Positions 43,524 through 53,134 are shown, counted from the first letter of the stretch. The stretch is DNA of 64,000 nt from Pectobacterium versatile (GCF_020166435.1 NZ_JAINZP010000010.1:1-64000), one strand, 5' to 3'. Numbers and translations: made by a program. The notes: generated from the letters alone by a model not told the origin.

Positions 43524-45440
43524 ATGAATAGCAAAGTGCTCGCTGAAAGTATTCTGGAGTTAGTCGGAGGGGAAACCAACGTTTCTACTCTGGTGCATTG
43601 TGCAACACGCTTGCGCTTTAAGATTGTTGATCACGGTAAAGTGGATGTGGCTGCGCTTGAGGCGCTGGATGGCGTCATTACGGTCATCAATGCTTCAGGG
43701 CAATTGCAGGTGGTGATCGGGAACCGAGTGCCGGAGGTGTACCGCGCTTTTGGTTCGATCTCCAGGCTGCTGGAGGACGGCGACGGGAAACGCCAGACGG
43801 CGGGAAGTGAGGCATCAACGTCTGCGATGGGACGGCTGATCGATCTGGTTGCTGGGATCTTTACCCCATTGCTGGGGGCGATGGCGGCAGCAGGGGTGCT
43901 GAAAGGCGCGTTGTCTATTGTGATTGCGCTCGGGTGGCTGAATACCAAAGAAAGTACCTATGTCATCCTGCACGCGGCGTCTGACAGCCTGTTTTATTTC
44001 CTGCCGATGCTGTTGGCGATTACCGCCGCGCGTAAATTCGAAACCAACATTTTTGTGGCCGTGTCGGTTGCTGGCGCACTGGTTTACCCCACGATTCAGG
44101 GGCTGTTCGACGCCGGTCAGCCCGTGACGTTCTTTGGCCTGCCCGTTGTAATGATGAAGTACACCTCCTCGGTGATCCCGATCATCTTCAGCGTGTGGCT
44201 GATGTCGTATATCGAGCGTTTCCTGAATCGCCATATTCATGAAAGCGTGCGCAATATCCTGACGCCGTTCTTCCTGCTGGTACTGATGGTGCCCCTCACG
44301 CTGATGACCATCGGGCCGATTGGCATTTCAGCCAGTAAGCTCATTGCGTCGGTGTTTGTCAGTATCTATAGCTTCAACCCGATTATTGCCGGGGCGCTGA
44401 TTGCGGCGGCATGGCAGATTTTAGTGATCTTCGGCGTGCACTGGGGCTTTGTGACCGTGTTTATTAATGACCTGTCGGTCATGGGACACAGCTACCTCAA
44501 AGCGGCATCCAGCCCGTCGGTCTTCGCTCAGTCTGGTGCGCTGCTGGGCGTCATGGTGCGCACCAAAGATAAAAAGCTCAAAGCGCTGGCGGGCAGTACC
44601 TTTATCGCCTCGCTGTTTGGCATTACAGAACCTGGCGTTTACGGCGTCACGCTGAAGCTGAAAAAACCGTTTATCTGTGCGGTGATCGCAGCTGCACTGG
44701 GGGGCGCGATCGTCGGTTACGCGAAAAGCTCGGCAATCTCCATGGGAATGCCCGGTTTACTGACGCTGCCGATTTTCTACGGCGAAGGTTTTGTTGGGTT
44801 CCTCATCGGTTGCGCTATCGCCTTCGCGGTGAGTTTTGTACTGACCATCATTGTTGGTTTTGACGATCCCGTACCTCCTGCTGAAAAAGCGCCAGTGCCA
44901 ACGCACTCTCCAGCAGCGACACCTGCTGCACCTGCATCACGTCAGCACGCCAATGCTGTGCCCCTACCGCTGAAAGACGCACCTGAAACGGCTGAACAGC
45001 TGGGGTCGCCAGCAAAAGGTGAACTGATCTCGCTGGAAGAGGTAAATGACAAGGTGTTCTCTTCCGGCGTCGTCGGGCAGGGTGTCGCCATTCTGCCGCA
45101 GGAAGGGCGCATCTATTCTCCTGTGGATGGCGTGATTGCCAGCACGTTCGCGAGTGGCCATGCCGTCGGCATTCTTTCGCAGGGCGGTGCAGAGATTCTG
45201 ATCCATGTCGGCATCAACACGGTACAACTGGAAGGCCAGCATTATCAGATGCACGTTGCAGAAGGCGACAAGGTGCAAAAAGGCCAACTGCTACTGGAGT
45301 TTGATTTGGAAGCAATCCAGAAGGCGGGCTACGACACAGTGACGCCGATGGTAATAACGAATGCTGATGAGTACCACCTCTTCAGTCCGGGCACCACACG
45401 TCAGCTGATGGTAGGGGAGACGATTATCGCGCTGGCATAA
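43524..45440 (+). CDS. bglF: Beta-glucoside PTS permease EIIBCA (BglF type)
   Basis: 638-residue fused phosphotransferase permease. EIIB at ~1-85 with the phosphorylated cysteine C26 in VHCATRLRF; EIIC at ~105-465 with the ITEPGVYGV motif; a Pro/Ala linker; EIIA-Glc-like domain at ~500-635 with the active histidine in ILIHVGIN. It imports and phosphorylates beta-glucosides such as arbutin, salicin or cellobiose; the sugar is not fixed by sequence. The ATG at 43524 is preferred to upstream frames. CRP-RAT-terminator leader, and in bgl systems the permease itself modulates the antiterminator. Confidence 0.92.
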   Translation: MNSKVLAESILELVGGETNVSTLVHCATRLRFKIVDHGKVDVAALEALDGVITVINASGQLQVVIGNRVPEVYRAFGSISRLLEDGDGKRQTAGSEASTSAMGRLIDLVAGIFTPLLGAMAAAGVLKGALSIVIALGWLNTKESTYVILHAASDSLFYFLPMLLAITAARKFETNIFVAVSVAGALVYPTIQGLFDAGQPVTFFGLPVVMMKYTSSVIPIIFSVWLMSYIERFLNRHIHESVRNILTPFFLLVLMVPLTLMTIGPIGISASKLIASVFVSIYSFNPIIAGALIAAAWQILVIFGVHWGFVTVFINDLSVMGHSYLKAASSPSVFAQSGALLGVMVRTKDKKLKALAGSTFIASLFGITEPGVYGVTLKLKKPFICAVIAAALGGAIVGYAKSSAISMGMPGLLTLPIFYGEGFVGFLIGCAIAFAVSFVLTIIVGFDDPVPPAEKAPVPTHSPAATPAAPASRQHANAVPLPLKDAPETAEQLGSPAKGELISLEEVNDKVFSSGVVGQGVAILPQEGRIYSPVDGVIASTFASGHAVGILSQGGAEILIHVGINTVQLEGQHYQMHVAEGDKVQKGQLLLEFDLEAIQKAGYDTVTPMVITNADEYHLFSPGTTRQLMVGETIIALA

Positions 45441-45451
45441 CGCAATAAATC

Positions 45452-45479
45452 AGACGGCGCTGTGTGAACACGCCGTCTC
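45452..45479 (+). terminator. Terminator after bglF
   Basis: AGACGGCG and CGCCGTCT form an 8-bp stem just past the stop codon, followed by CATATAAAAAA rather than a T tract. Confidence 0.6.
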
Positions 45480-45483
45480 ATAT

Positions 45484-45520
45484 AAAAAAGTCCAATGCTT
45501 TATCATAACCGATGGACTTT
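45484..45520 (-). terminator. Terminator after the sugar porin
   Basis: On the minus strand AAAGTCCA pairs with TGGACTTT across a 17-nt loop and runs into TTTTTTATATG, ending the treB-to-porin transcript. Confidence 0.72.
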
Positions 45521-45530
45521 ACCTTTAAGT

Positions 45531-47024
45531 TTAAAATAGATATTTAAAACGAATACGTGCGCCATAGCGATCTTTATCACTGCTGTCCACGGAGGTCATT
45601 TCTCCACGGCCATTGATATATGAATAATATGCGCCAAGGTACGTTTTAAAGTTATCCATCTCTAAGATGCTAGGTAATTCATAAGAAGTAAATATAGTAT
45701 GGATATCATATTTACCGGGGCGTAGCGATTTTTCTTGGCCGGGGTTGAAATTGGTATCGCGTTGATAATATTTAATGTCATTATGTGCATAAATATAACC
45801 AACTTGTAGCTTGCGCCATAATACGTTGGCGCCAATTGAGAAATCACTTTCGTTTTTCGCATCTAAATATGCCGTGCTTAAGTTAGCAGCGATGCCATTT
45901 TCAGCGTTATTTTTTAAGTTATCCCAATTAAAATTGAGGCCATAGCCGGTGCGACGAGATTGGTCTTCAAATTTCCCATCTGCATTTTGGTAACCGTAGG
46001 CATTGCGTATGACGTTAGCGTCTATAGCTCCCGCAATGGTGAGGTTATCTTTTTTCCATGCGGCCACAGGGCGAACGTAAACCACGTTTTTGCGATTATC
46101 TAATTGTCTACCATGATATTTTCCATCTTGGAACACCTTACTACCATCTTCAACTAATGTGTTCACTTCGAAGTACCAATCATTGTAAGTGCTACTTAAA
46201 TTCATGGCTCCACCATTATCACTTCTTCCTCGACCTTCTTTCATCATATAGACATAGCCAAATCCGTCTGCATATAAATCGTTGGCGCTGTTTCCCGAGT
46301 GTTCAACGAAGGTATCTTGGTTAAGTGGGAACATATCGTAGGCTTCATATCGGCCAATCTTGAAGTTCCACTTATTATCTTGACCAAAATAGAAGACGGC
46401 ATCATCGAGACCCATAGAACCGGACATGTTGGCCAAAGGTTGTACCTTAAATCCGGCACGGTTCCCATTGGACAGCGCTCGCTCTCCGTCTAAACCAATC
46501 AAGAGGCGCCCATTCAAATCCCAACGCTCTTTATCTTTAAAGTCTCCAGAGCCATCCCCAGCCTGAGTGTGCATTGAGGTGATTTGGCCTTTGCGGCTCG
46601 CACCATCAATGTTAAATTCGACATCGCCATATAGCTTTAATGTGCCCCAATCGCTGTTATTTGCCACAAAACTGTTAGATTTTTCAGCGACGCTTTGTCG
46701 TTTTTCTAATTGATTGACTTTTTCATTAGCCAGTGTGGCATTCGCTTGAGCCTGATCTGAATTTTTCTCAAGAGTAGTGATACGCTGCTCTATATTCACT
46801 GAATTCGTGATTTTTTGCGGTGTATTCTTATTCGTGATTAATTGCTCAAGCCTCGCTGCTTTTTGTTCCGCAGAGGCCGCTCTTGATTCTGCATCTACCG
46901 CTCGTTTCTCAAGAGAATTTAAACGTGCTTCAATGTCGCTTAACGAACTATCTGCGTTAACTAATAAAGGAGAGGCACTAAGTAAAAACCCTATCACTAA
47001 CGATAGCTTATTTATTCTCATCAT
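45531..47024 (-). CDS. Carbohydrate-specific outer membrane porin (ScrY/BglH-like)
   Basis: 497 residues: signal peptide (~1-24), a periplasmic coiled-coil region (~27-115, heptads such as LSDIEARLNSLEKRAVDAES), then an 18-strand LamB-type beta barrel ending in the terminal phenylalanine RFKYLF. This layout is that of ScrY, RafY and BglH. It is the last gene of the treB cassette, 66 bp after pgmB, so it probably admits the same disaccharide. Ribosome binding site AGAGGAATAA. Lower GC than flanking genes. Confidence 0.87.
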   Translation of the reverse strand: MMRINKLSLVIGFLLSASPLLVNADSSLSDIEARLNSLEKRAVDAESRAASAEQKAARLEQLITNKNTPQKITNSVNIEQRITTLEKNSDQAQANATLANEKVNQLEKRQSVAEKSNSFVANNSDWGTLKLYGDVEFNIDGASRKGQITSMHTQAGDGSGDFKDKERWDLNGRLLIGLDGERALSNGNRAGFKVQPLANMSGSMGLDDAVFYFGQDNKWNFKIGRYEAYDMFPLNQDTFVEHSGNSANDLYADGFGYVYMMKEGRGRSDNGGAMNLSSTYNDWYFEVNTLVEDGSKVFQDGKYHGRQLDNRKNVVYVRPVAAWKKDNLTIAGAIDANVIRNAYGYQNADGKFEDQSRRTGYGLNFNWDNLKNNAENGIAANLSTAYLDAKNESDFSIGANVLWRKLQVGYIYAHNDIKYYQRDTNFNPGQEKSLRPGKYDIHTIFTSYELPSILEMDNFKTYLGAYYSYINGRGEMTSVDSSDKDRYGARIRFKYLF

Positions 47025-47090
47025 TTATTCCTCTTTTTCTATGTAAAGTGTTACCAATAATCGGATAAAATATTTTGGAGTAAGATTTAC

Positions 47091-47762
47091 TCACTTTTCA
47101 ATTTTGTTTTTTTGTTCAAATAACATATCAGGGGATATGTTATTTAATGAGGGAACAACAATCTTAGCTTCAATTAGACTTTCTTGTTTTCCGGCGATAC
47201 CCACCGAAAATATTTTTGCTTTATTCAATGCAGCAATGCCCGACAAGGCATCTTCAAACCCTATTGCATTGTGAGGTTCGACACCGATAGACTCCGCCGC
47301 CTTCAGAAAAATTTCAGGGTCAGGCTTCCCATTTTTCAAGGTGTCTGGGTCAACAATGTGTTGAAAGTAATCGCTAATATTTAGTTTTTCTAAAATAGAT
47401 TTGGCATTTTTTGATGCGGATGCAATGGCGCATGGAATGCCAAGTTCTTTTGCCCTTTTAATAAATGAAAGAATACCGGGGAGGATATCTTTTTCAGTTA
47501 ACTGGTTAAGCAGATTGACGTAGTGCTCATTTTTTTCTTGAGCCATTTTTTCTTTTTCCTCTGCGTCAAATTCACTTGATTTCCTGCCATGTTGGAGAAT
47601 CCTTTCCAAGGATTCTCCACGGCTGATTCCCTTTAACGCTTCATTAAACTCCTCATCGATATCTATTCCGATTCTATTGGCGAGATGCTTCCATGCTATA
47701 AAGTGATAATGCGCGGTATCTACAATAACGCCGTCTAAATCAAAGATGAAACCGTTATTCAT
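47091..47762 (-). CDS. pgmB: Beta-phosphoglucomutase
   Basis: 223-residue HAD-superfamily mutase converting beta-glucose-1-phosphate to glucose-6-phosphate. Nucleophile motif FDLDGVIVDTAHYH, the substrate loop around KGISRGESLERIL, SASKNAK and the metal motif GFEDALSGI are present and match L. lactis and E. coli PgmB-type enzymes. Its start overlaps the phosphorylase stop by 4 bp. Pairing with a GH65 inverting phosphorylase, which yields beta-glucose-1-phosphate, fixes its role well. Confidence 0.93.
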   Translation of the reverse strand: MNNGFIFDLDGVIVDTAHYHFIAWKHLANRIGIDIDEEFNEALKGISRGESLERILQHGRKSSEFDAEEKEKMAQEKNEHYVNLLNQLTEKDILPGILSFIKRAKELGIPCAIASASKNAKSILEKLNISDYFQHIVDPDTLKNGKPDPEIFLKAAESIGVEPHNAIGFEDALSGIAALNKAKIFSVGIAGKQESLIEAKIVVPSLNNISPDMLFEQKNKIEK

Positions 47763-50464
47763 GACTTTTGACCTTCAGTGTAGTTATACGAGAAATCAAC
47801 TCTGGGGATTACGAAGTGTTTTTTATGGTTAATCTCTACCTGGGCATTTTCGCTGGCAGAAATGATGATTTCTTTATGTGAAATAACAAAATAATACTGG
47901 ATGCCACGATGCTGTAGATTGAACCGAATACATTCCCACCCCTTTGGCAGTGACGGTGCAATTCGTAAACACACGTGACGGATATCTACCCCTGCATAAG
48001 CGATGATTGTCGTATTTAACGTCGCAGCCATAACACCGGTGTGGATACCTTCAGCGGTAGTACCACTTTGAATGTCCTGATAATCGGAAGACAACGCTTC
48101 GCGGTATAATTTCCAGGATAGTTCATGAAAATTGATGTCGTTCGCGAGCTGAGCATGCACGATGCGCGACAGTGTAGAACCATGAGATGTACGTTCCAGA
48201 TAATAATTCAGGTTTTTTCTTGCATAATTTTTTCTTAGTTTATATCCCATGTTTTTTAATATCTCTGTTACGTCATCTTCAGAGAAATTATTAAATATCA
48301 TTAAGGCATCCGCTTGTTTTGCAACTTTATAATGATCCGCGCTCTTTCCTTCAGCACGTAAAATACGATCCATACGATAAATATTTTGGTGTTTTTTTCT
48401 ATAGTGCTTCCAGTCAATCTCTGTTAGATCAAAGTAACCATCGAATTGTGAAATGATGTCATCTTCGATAATTAAAGATAAGTTTTTCCCTACATGATCG
48501 ATTTCAGTCCAAAAATTTGTATTAACGGTATCGATAAGATGGATGTCGAATCGCTGACGTAATTCAGCTAACTTCGAAAACAGCCATGAAACCATCAAAT
48601 TGGTGTAAGCATTATCCTTGAGCCCATCGGTTTCACTACCAACAGAGTGTTCATGGAATTCATCAGGACCCATCACACCTCGAATAGAGTAACGCTGGGT
48701 TATTTCATTCCACTGAGATTTACTTAACCAGAATCGAGCAATTTCCATAAGTATTTCAATACCATGAGACTCCATGAACTCGTTATCTTTGGTATTGATC
48801 CAATACAGCCAAATGTTATAGGCAATCGCTAACGAAACATGCCGTTGCAGGCGGCTATAATCCGGATCCCACTCACCATTGAGTGGGTTTAGGTGAACAA
48901 TTTGCGTTTGCTCAGTACCATCATGGCCTGATTGCCATGGGAACATCGCGCCCTCATAGCCTTCTTCTTTTGCTGCGTGGCGCGCGGCAGATAGACGGTT
49001 ATATCGGTACATCAATAACTGGCGAGCAGTTTGAGGGAAATGCATGATATAAAAAGGTAGGATGAATATTTCATCCCAGAATATATGCCCTCTATAGGCC
49101 TCGCCGTGTAATCCCCTTGCCGTCACTGACACATCAAGTTGGTAGCTTTCATTGCTGAAAGGTGAGCAAGAACAGAGTAAATGATAAGTATGAAGGCGTA
49201 GGAGTTTTTGAGACATCAAATCGCCATCAATAATAATATCTGTTTTCTCCCACAGCGATTCCCAGGATTGTTGAGTTGATTTTAATTGAGTAGCAAAATC
49301 AACTAATACCGACTCATCTGCAATGTGCCACTCATCGGGAAATACCGTCGATAGTCGAATATTGACGCTTTTTTCAAACTGGTAAGTTTTCCCTTGTACT
49401 ACAGGGCATGTGATCGATTGGCTAACCTTATTCGGCTCTTCCTGAATGTGAATATCTTTTTCTGTGAAAAAATTCCCTCGTATTGTTGAGGAAAATCCCA
49501 TCCCGATTTCCGATTGAAGGGTTCTCGCATTTAAATAGGCATTTTTACCTAACACATTACAAGACAGCACTTCATAGTGATGTGACGTGAGGCTACGGTA
49601 ACGCGCTACGCCATAGTTATGTGTTTCCCCATCAATGTGGGTGCTGATGGTGATATCACCATCAAAGTTAAGAGGTGTGAAGCAATACTCAATTGCGAAA
49701 CGAGTAGGGTGAGACATATCCGCCAGTATTTGGCTGCGGATTTGAATTTGGCGTTGTTGTTCGTCCTCCACCAGCCAATTTTGTTCTAGCACGCCATTTT
49801 TTAGAGAAAGATTACGATAAAGCGCAATATTCTTACTGGTTTCGGGCGTTAACCAATCACCGTTGCCGATTTTAATCCGGATCGCACGTGCGTCTGGCGC
49901 ATTGACAAAATCCTCGTTGGTGACCGTATGATCAGCAACATTTGATTGGGCTTGGTTATAACACCCAGCAAGATAAGTCGCGGGGTATGTCGCATCATTT
50001 GCCTGCATATCAGGCATTGCGCCACGTACACCTAAATAACCGTTTGCTACCGTTAATAGCGATTCTACAGCGTATTCTTCTTTCCCTGCGGTAAACCCGC
50101 AGTAATTAATTCCCCAACTGAGCGCATCATATTGCTGCTCGATAGCCTTTTTCAGACTGGCAGGGGAGAGTGTGTCTGCGTACTCTTTAGCAATAAATGG
50201 CACATTAAAAATTTCCGAAAATGCCTTTTCTAAATTAATAACTTCTTGGTTAGTCAATTCGATACAAAATAGCGGGTAATGTGGCAATTTTTCTCCGCTT
50301 ATAAACCCACCTTTTACCAAAGGGAAATCATTTTGTATCTCTCTTAATGCTGCTAAACATGCCTTGGTGGATAAAGAATTCCATTCCATATCATAGTGAT
50401 GTTTAATCTCATCTAAGGAGGCATCAAGTCCATTTTTGTTTATTAAGATAGCGAGATAATGCAT
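47759..50464 (-). CDS. GH65 glycoside phosphorylase, probable trehalose-6-phosphate phosphorylase
   Basis: 901 residues. From ~108 on it is a complete family GH65 enzyme: SLLTVANGYLGVRG, FWDEIFILPFY, the general acid glutamate E602 in GVMGPDEFHE, and the phosphate loop TSHGSTLS (760-766). GH65 members include maltose, trehalose, kojibiose and trehalose-6-phosphate phosphorylases. Placement after a TreB-like PTS, which delivers trehalose-6-phosphate, and before pgmB points to trehalose-6-phosphate phosphorylase; maltose- or other disaccharide-phosphate substrates cannot be excluded. The first ~105 residues are an extra domain not usual in the family. AT-rich. Confidence 0.85.
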   Translation of the reverse strand: MHYLAILINKNGLDASLDEIKHHYDMEWNSLSTKACLAALREIQNDFPLVKGGFISGEKLPHYPLFCIELTNQEVINLEKAFSEIFNVPFIAKEYADTLSPASLKKAIEQQYDALSWGINYCGFTAGKEEYAVESLLTVANGYLGVRGAMPDMQANDATYPATYLAGCYNQAQSNVADHTVTNEDFVNAPDARAIRIKIGNGDWLTPETSKNIALYRNLSLKNGVLEQNWLVEDEQQRQIQIRSQILADMSHPTRFAIEYCFTPLNFDGDITISTHIDGETHNYGVARYRSLTSHHYEVLSCNVLGKNAYLNARTLQSEIGMGFSSTIRGNFFTEKDIHIQEEPNKVSQSITCPVVQGKTYQFEKSVNIRLSTVFPDEWHIADESVLVDFATQLKSTQQSWESLWEKTDIIIDGDLMSQKLLRLHTYHLLCSCSPFSNESYQLDVSVTARGLHGEAYRGHIFWDEIFILPFYIMHFPQTARQLLMYRYNRLSAARHAAKEEGYEGAMFPWQSGHDGTEQTQIVHLNPLNGEWDPDYSRLQRHVSLAIAYNIWLYWINTKDNEFMESHGIEILMEIARFWLSKSQWNEITQRYSIRGVMGPDEFHEHSVGSETDGLKDNAYTNLMVSWLFSKLAELRQRFDIHLIDTVNTNFWTEIDHVGKNLSLIIEDDIISQFDGYFDLTEIDWKHYRKKHQNIYRMDRILRAEGKSADHYKVAKQADALMIFNNFSEDDVTEILKNMGYKLRKNYARKNLNYYLERTSHGSTLSRIVHAQLANDINFHELSWKLYREALSSDYQDIQSGTTAEGIHTGVMAATLNTTIIAYAGVDIRHVCLRIAPSLPKGWECIRFNLQHRGIQYYFVISHKEIIISASENAQVEINHKKHFVIPRVDFSYNYTEGQKS

Positions 50465-50493
50465 GTTGAACTCTTTTTAAATATTGGAATTTA

Positions 50494-51915
50494 TTAGGAA
50501 GTGACCAAGGTGCCTTTTCGTTTTTGGTAACGATAAACAGTCATTGTCAATACGATTGGGATAACGATGGCGACGATCATGGCAATAAAGTAAACCCCCC
50601 AAAATGTCGGTTGAATTGACAGAATACCGGGGATCCCTCCTACACCAATTCCGTTAGAAAGCACACGAGCATAGCCACAAATAAGTCCCGCTGATGCAGC
50701 ACCGATCATCGCGCAGAGCATCGGGAAGCGATAATGTAAGTTGACGCCGTACATGGCTGGTTCAGTCACGCCTAAGTAAGCGGAAATTGCGGCAGGTATA
50801 GTTACTTCACGCTCGTTATGTTTTTTGCTAATCAAAATGATGCCGACAACTGCAGAAGCTTGTGCAATGTTTGAGAGTGCGATGATTGGCCAAATCGGTG
50901 TTCCTCCCACGCTTTGTGTCAATTGCATGTCGATTGCCAAAGTCGTGTGGTGCAGGCCAGTAATGACTAAAGGTGAGTAGAAAAAGCCAAAGATCATCGA
51001 GCCAATGGGGGCGAAATCGCCTAGCATTAAATAGCGAACCCCTTCTGAAATGCCATTGCCGATAAGACGGCCAATCGGCCCAAGGATGGTATGGGCAACG
51101 GTAACAGAAACCAATATAGTGATGATGGGGACGATGACTAATGTCAGGTAATTAGGAATGTATCTGCGTAATCTAACTTCAAACCAACCCAAGAATAGCC
51201 CAGCCAAAATGGAAGGGATCACTTGAGCTTGGTAACCGACTTTCTGAATGGCAAAAATCCCGAAATCCCAGCTATCAGGAATCTGGCTTCCGGTGCCATA
51301 GGCATTCATTAATTGCGGTGAGACCAGCGTAATGCCTAATACGATACCCAGTATGGGGGTGCCGCCCATTTTTTTTACCGTAGACCAGCAGATTGCTACA
51401 GGCAAGAAATGGAAAATTGCCTCGCATGGTAACCATAAGAAGTCATATATTGGTTGGAGCCATGAATATGTCGAGACCAGCGTTTTATCGCCGTATACTG
51501 GCATTTCTCCAATGACGTTTCTTAAACCAAGCAATAAACCACCGCAGATTAAAGCGGGTAATAGCGGGATGAATATCTCAGATAAATTCGCAATTAATTT
51601 CTCCCAAAATTTCATATTTTTTTGGGCGGAAATTTTTGCTTCTTCTTTGCTGGTTCCTGTGATGTTTATTTTTTTTATCATTTCTTTATAGTAAGCATCT
51701 ACATCCGTCCCTATTATTATTTGGAATTGCCCTGCATTGTTGAAACATCCTTTTACTACAGGGATGTCCTTAATTCCTTCAATGTCTGCTATCTCTGGAT
51801 TATTCAATACGAACCGTAGGCGAGTTAGGCAGTGAGAAACGGTAATGATATTATCTTCACCGCCAATTAATTTGATTATCTGATCTATCACATCAAAGTT
51901 TATTACTTTATTCAT
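50494..51915 (-). CDS. treB: Trehalose-type PTS permease EIIBC (TreB-like)
   Basis: 473 residues, exactly the length of E. coli TreB and clearly similar throughout. EIIB has its cysteine C29 in VSHCLTRLRF; EIIC carries KKMGGTPILGIVLGITLVSPQLMNAYG, GLHHTTLAIDMQ and GVTEPAMYGVN. There is no EIIA domain, so it should depend on the general EIIA-Glc (Crr). It imports trehalose as trehalose-6-phosphate. A TreR-type operator and CRP-like site precede it; the GH65 gene follows after 28 bp. Confidence 0.92.
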   Translation of the reverse strand: MNKVINFDVIDQIIKLIGGEDNIITVSHCLTRLRFVLNNPEIADIEGIKDIPVVKGCFNNAGQFQIIIGTDVDAYYKEMIKKINITGTSKEEAKISAQKNMKFWEKLIANLSEIFIPLLPALICGGLLLGLRNVIGEMPVYGDKTLVSTYSWLQPIYDFLWLPCEAIFHFLPVAICWSTVKKMGGTPILGIVLGITLVSPQLMNAYGTGSQIPDSWDFGIFAIQKVGYQAQVIPSILAGLFLGWFEVRLRRYIPNYLTLVIVPIITILVSVTVAHTILGPIGRLIGNGISEGVRYLMLGDFAPIGSMIFGFFYSPLVITGLHHTTLAIDMQLTQSVGGTPIWPIIALSNIAQASAVVGIILISKKHNEREVTIPAAISAYLGVTEPAMYGVNLHYRFPMLCAMIGAASAGLICGYARVLSNGIGVGGIPGILSIQPTFWGVYFIAMIVAIVIPIVLTMTVYRYQKRKGTLVTS

Positions 51916-51975
51916 GTGGTTTATCTCTAGTTTCGTATCCTTAATTTAAAATACGTAGAGACACACCCATCCTCA

Positions 51976-51991
51976 ATGGGAACGTTCCCAT
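51976..51991. promoter_or_regulatory. TreR-type operator upstream of treB
   Basis: ATGGGAACGTTCCCAT is a perfect 16-bp palindrome with the GGGAACGTTCCC core of the E. coli trehalose operator. It lies 61 bp before the treB start, between treR and treB. Confidence 0.9.
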
Positions 51992-51993
51992 AA

Positions 51994-52009
51994 ATTGATG
52001 AGTGTCACA
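51994..52009. promoter_or_regulatory. Candidate CRP site upstream of treB
   Basis: ATTGATGAGTGTCACA: perfect right half (TCACA), left half 3 of 5. It abuts the TreR operator on the upstream side. Confidence 0.55.
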
Positions 52010-52026
52010 TAATTTATATTTTTAAC

Positions 52027-52974
52027 TTATGGTTTTAAAATAGTGTGTTTTTTTTGTGGGGATTTTCCGTCAAGGATGTTAATCAATAATTTGGCGGAAA
52101 TTTCACCGCTCTCACGGAAGCCTAAACGGCAGGTTTTTGTTTCAGGAAATAAAAATTTTAGTAAATCGTTACGACCAATACAAGCAACAAAAATATCATT
52201 AATATTTTGAATTTTTAAGTATTTTTGTACTCCAAACGCTAATGAATCTGTGGCACATAAAATGGCTTGGGGGTGTGTAGAAACCACCTTTTTTGCGAGC
52301 GAATAACCGCTCTGATAATTGAGCTCCCCTAACTCGGCATTAACGGTTAATTGATGTTGCTGGCAATAATTCTCGTAAGCTTTAAAACGTAGTAACCCAG
52401 TTGTTTCATCTTGTAAATCAATACCGACGTAACCAATTTCACTGAATTTTTTTTCTTGATGCAAGAATTCCATGAGATGATTCACGGCACCTGTATCGTC
52501 ATTACAAACACAGGTATAACCGTCAAATGAACGAGCGATGATGACGATACGCTGCTGCCAGGAAGCTAGCTGTTCACTGGAGACCCCAGTGAATGCGAAT
52601 AATATCACCCCATCAATCTTTCGCTGTTCCAACATTGTTAAATGTTCATCAACTTTTTTGGGATCGAACTGGCTTTCCAGAATAATGGGGTCGATACCAT
52701 TAGCATGCAAAAGGGGTAAAATGGCTCTCACCGTTTGGTTTTCTGCATACGAATCAAGGCGGGTTACGATAATCCCAACGGTTTTGTTCGCTAATCCACG
52801 CATCGCTCGGGCTGATTTCGACGGCGTGAATTGATACTGCTCAATCACCGCGAGTATTTTTTTGCGTGTCACCTCATTAACTTTCTGGTCGTTATTGATT
52901 ACACGGGAAACAGTCGATTTCCCCACATTACAAAGGGCCGCTATGTCTTTTATCGTCAATTTATGCACGGTCAC
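52027..52974 (-). CDS. treR: LacI-family repressor, TreR-like
   Basis: About 315 residues, as in E. coli TreR. N-terminal helix-turn-helix LTIKDIAALCNVGKSTVSRVINN, hinge with SARAMRG, then a periplasmic-binding-like effector domain. TreR is induced by trehalose-6-phosphate, the product of TreB. The frame runs to a TTG at 52989; GTG codons at 52974 and 52968 fit the TreR N-terminus better, and 52974 has GGA at useful spacing. No ATG start is available. It lies upstream of treB in the same orientation. Confidence 0.9.
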   Translation of the reverse strand: MTVHKLTIKDIAALCNVGKSTVSRVINNDQKVNEVTRKKILAVIEQYQFTPSKSARAMRGLANKTVGIIVTRLDSYAENQTVRAILPLLHANGIDPIILESQFDPKKVDEHLTMLEQRKIDGVILFAFTGVSSEQLASWQQRIVIIARSFDGYTCVCNDDTGAVNHLMEFLHQEKKFSEIGYVGIDLQDETTGLLRFKAYENYCQQHQLTVNAELGELNYQSGYSLAKKVVSTHPQAILCATDSLAFGVQKYLKIQNINDIFVACIGRNDLLKFLFPETKTCRLGFRESGEISAKLLINILDGKSPQKKHTILKP

Positions 52975-53134
52975 TGTATTCCAATACAAGACGTCTCTTA
53001 AGACTTGCGATGTTAATATAGTTGCCCATACTTAACAATTACAGGCTCACAGTCTGTATAACTTCAAAGTTTTTGATAGGAATGCCAGCTAAGCCCACTA
53101 CGTCATGAATGGATAACCCATCCCCGAATAGATC

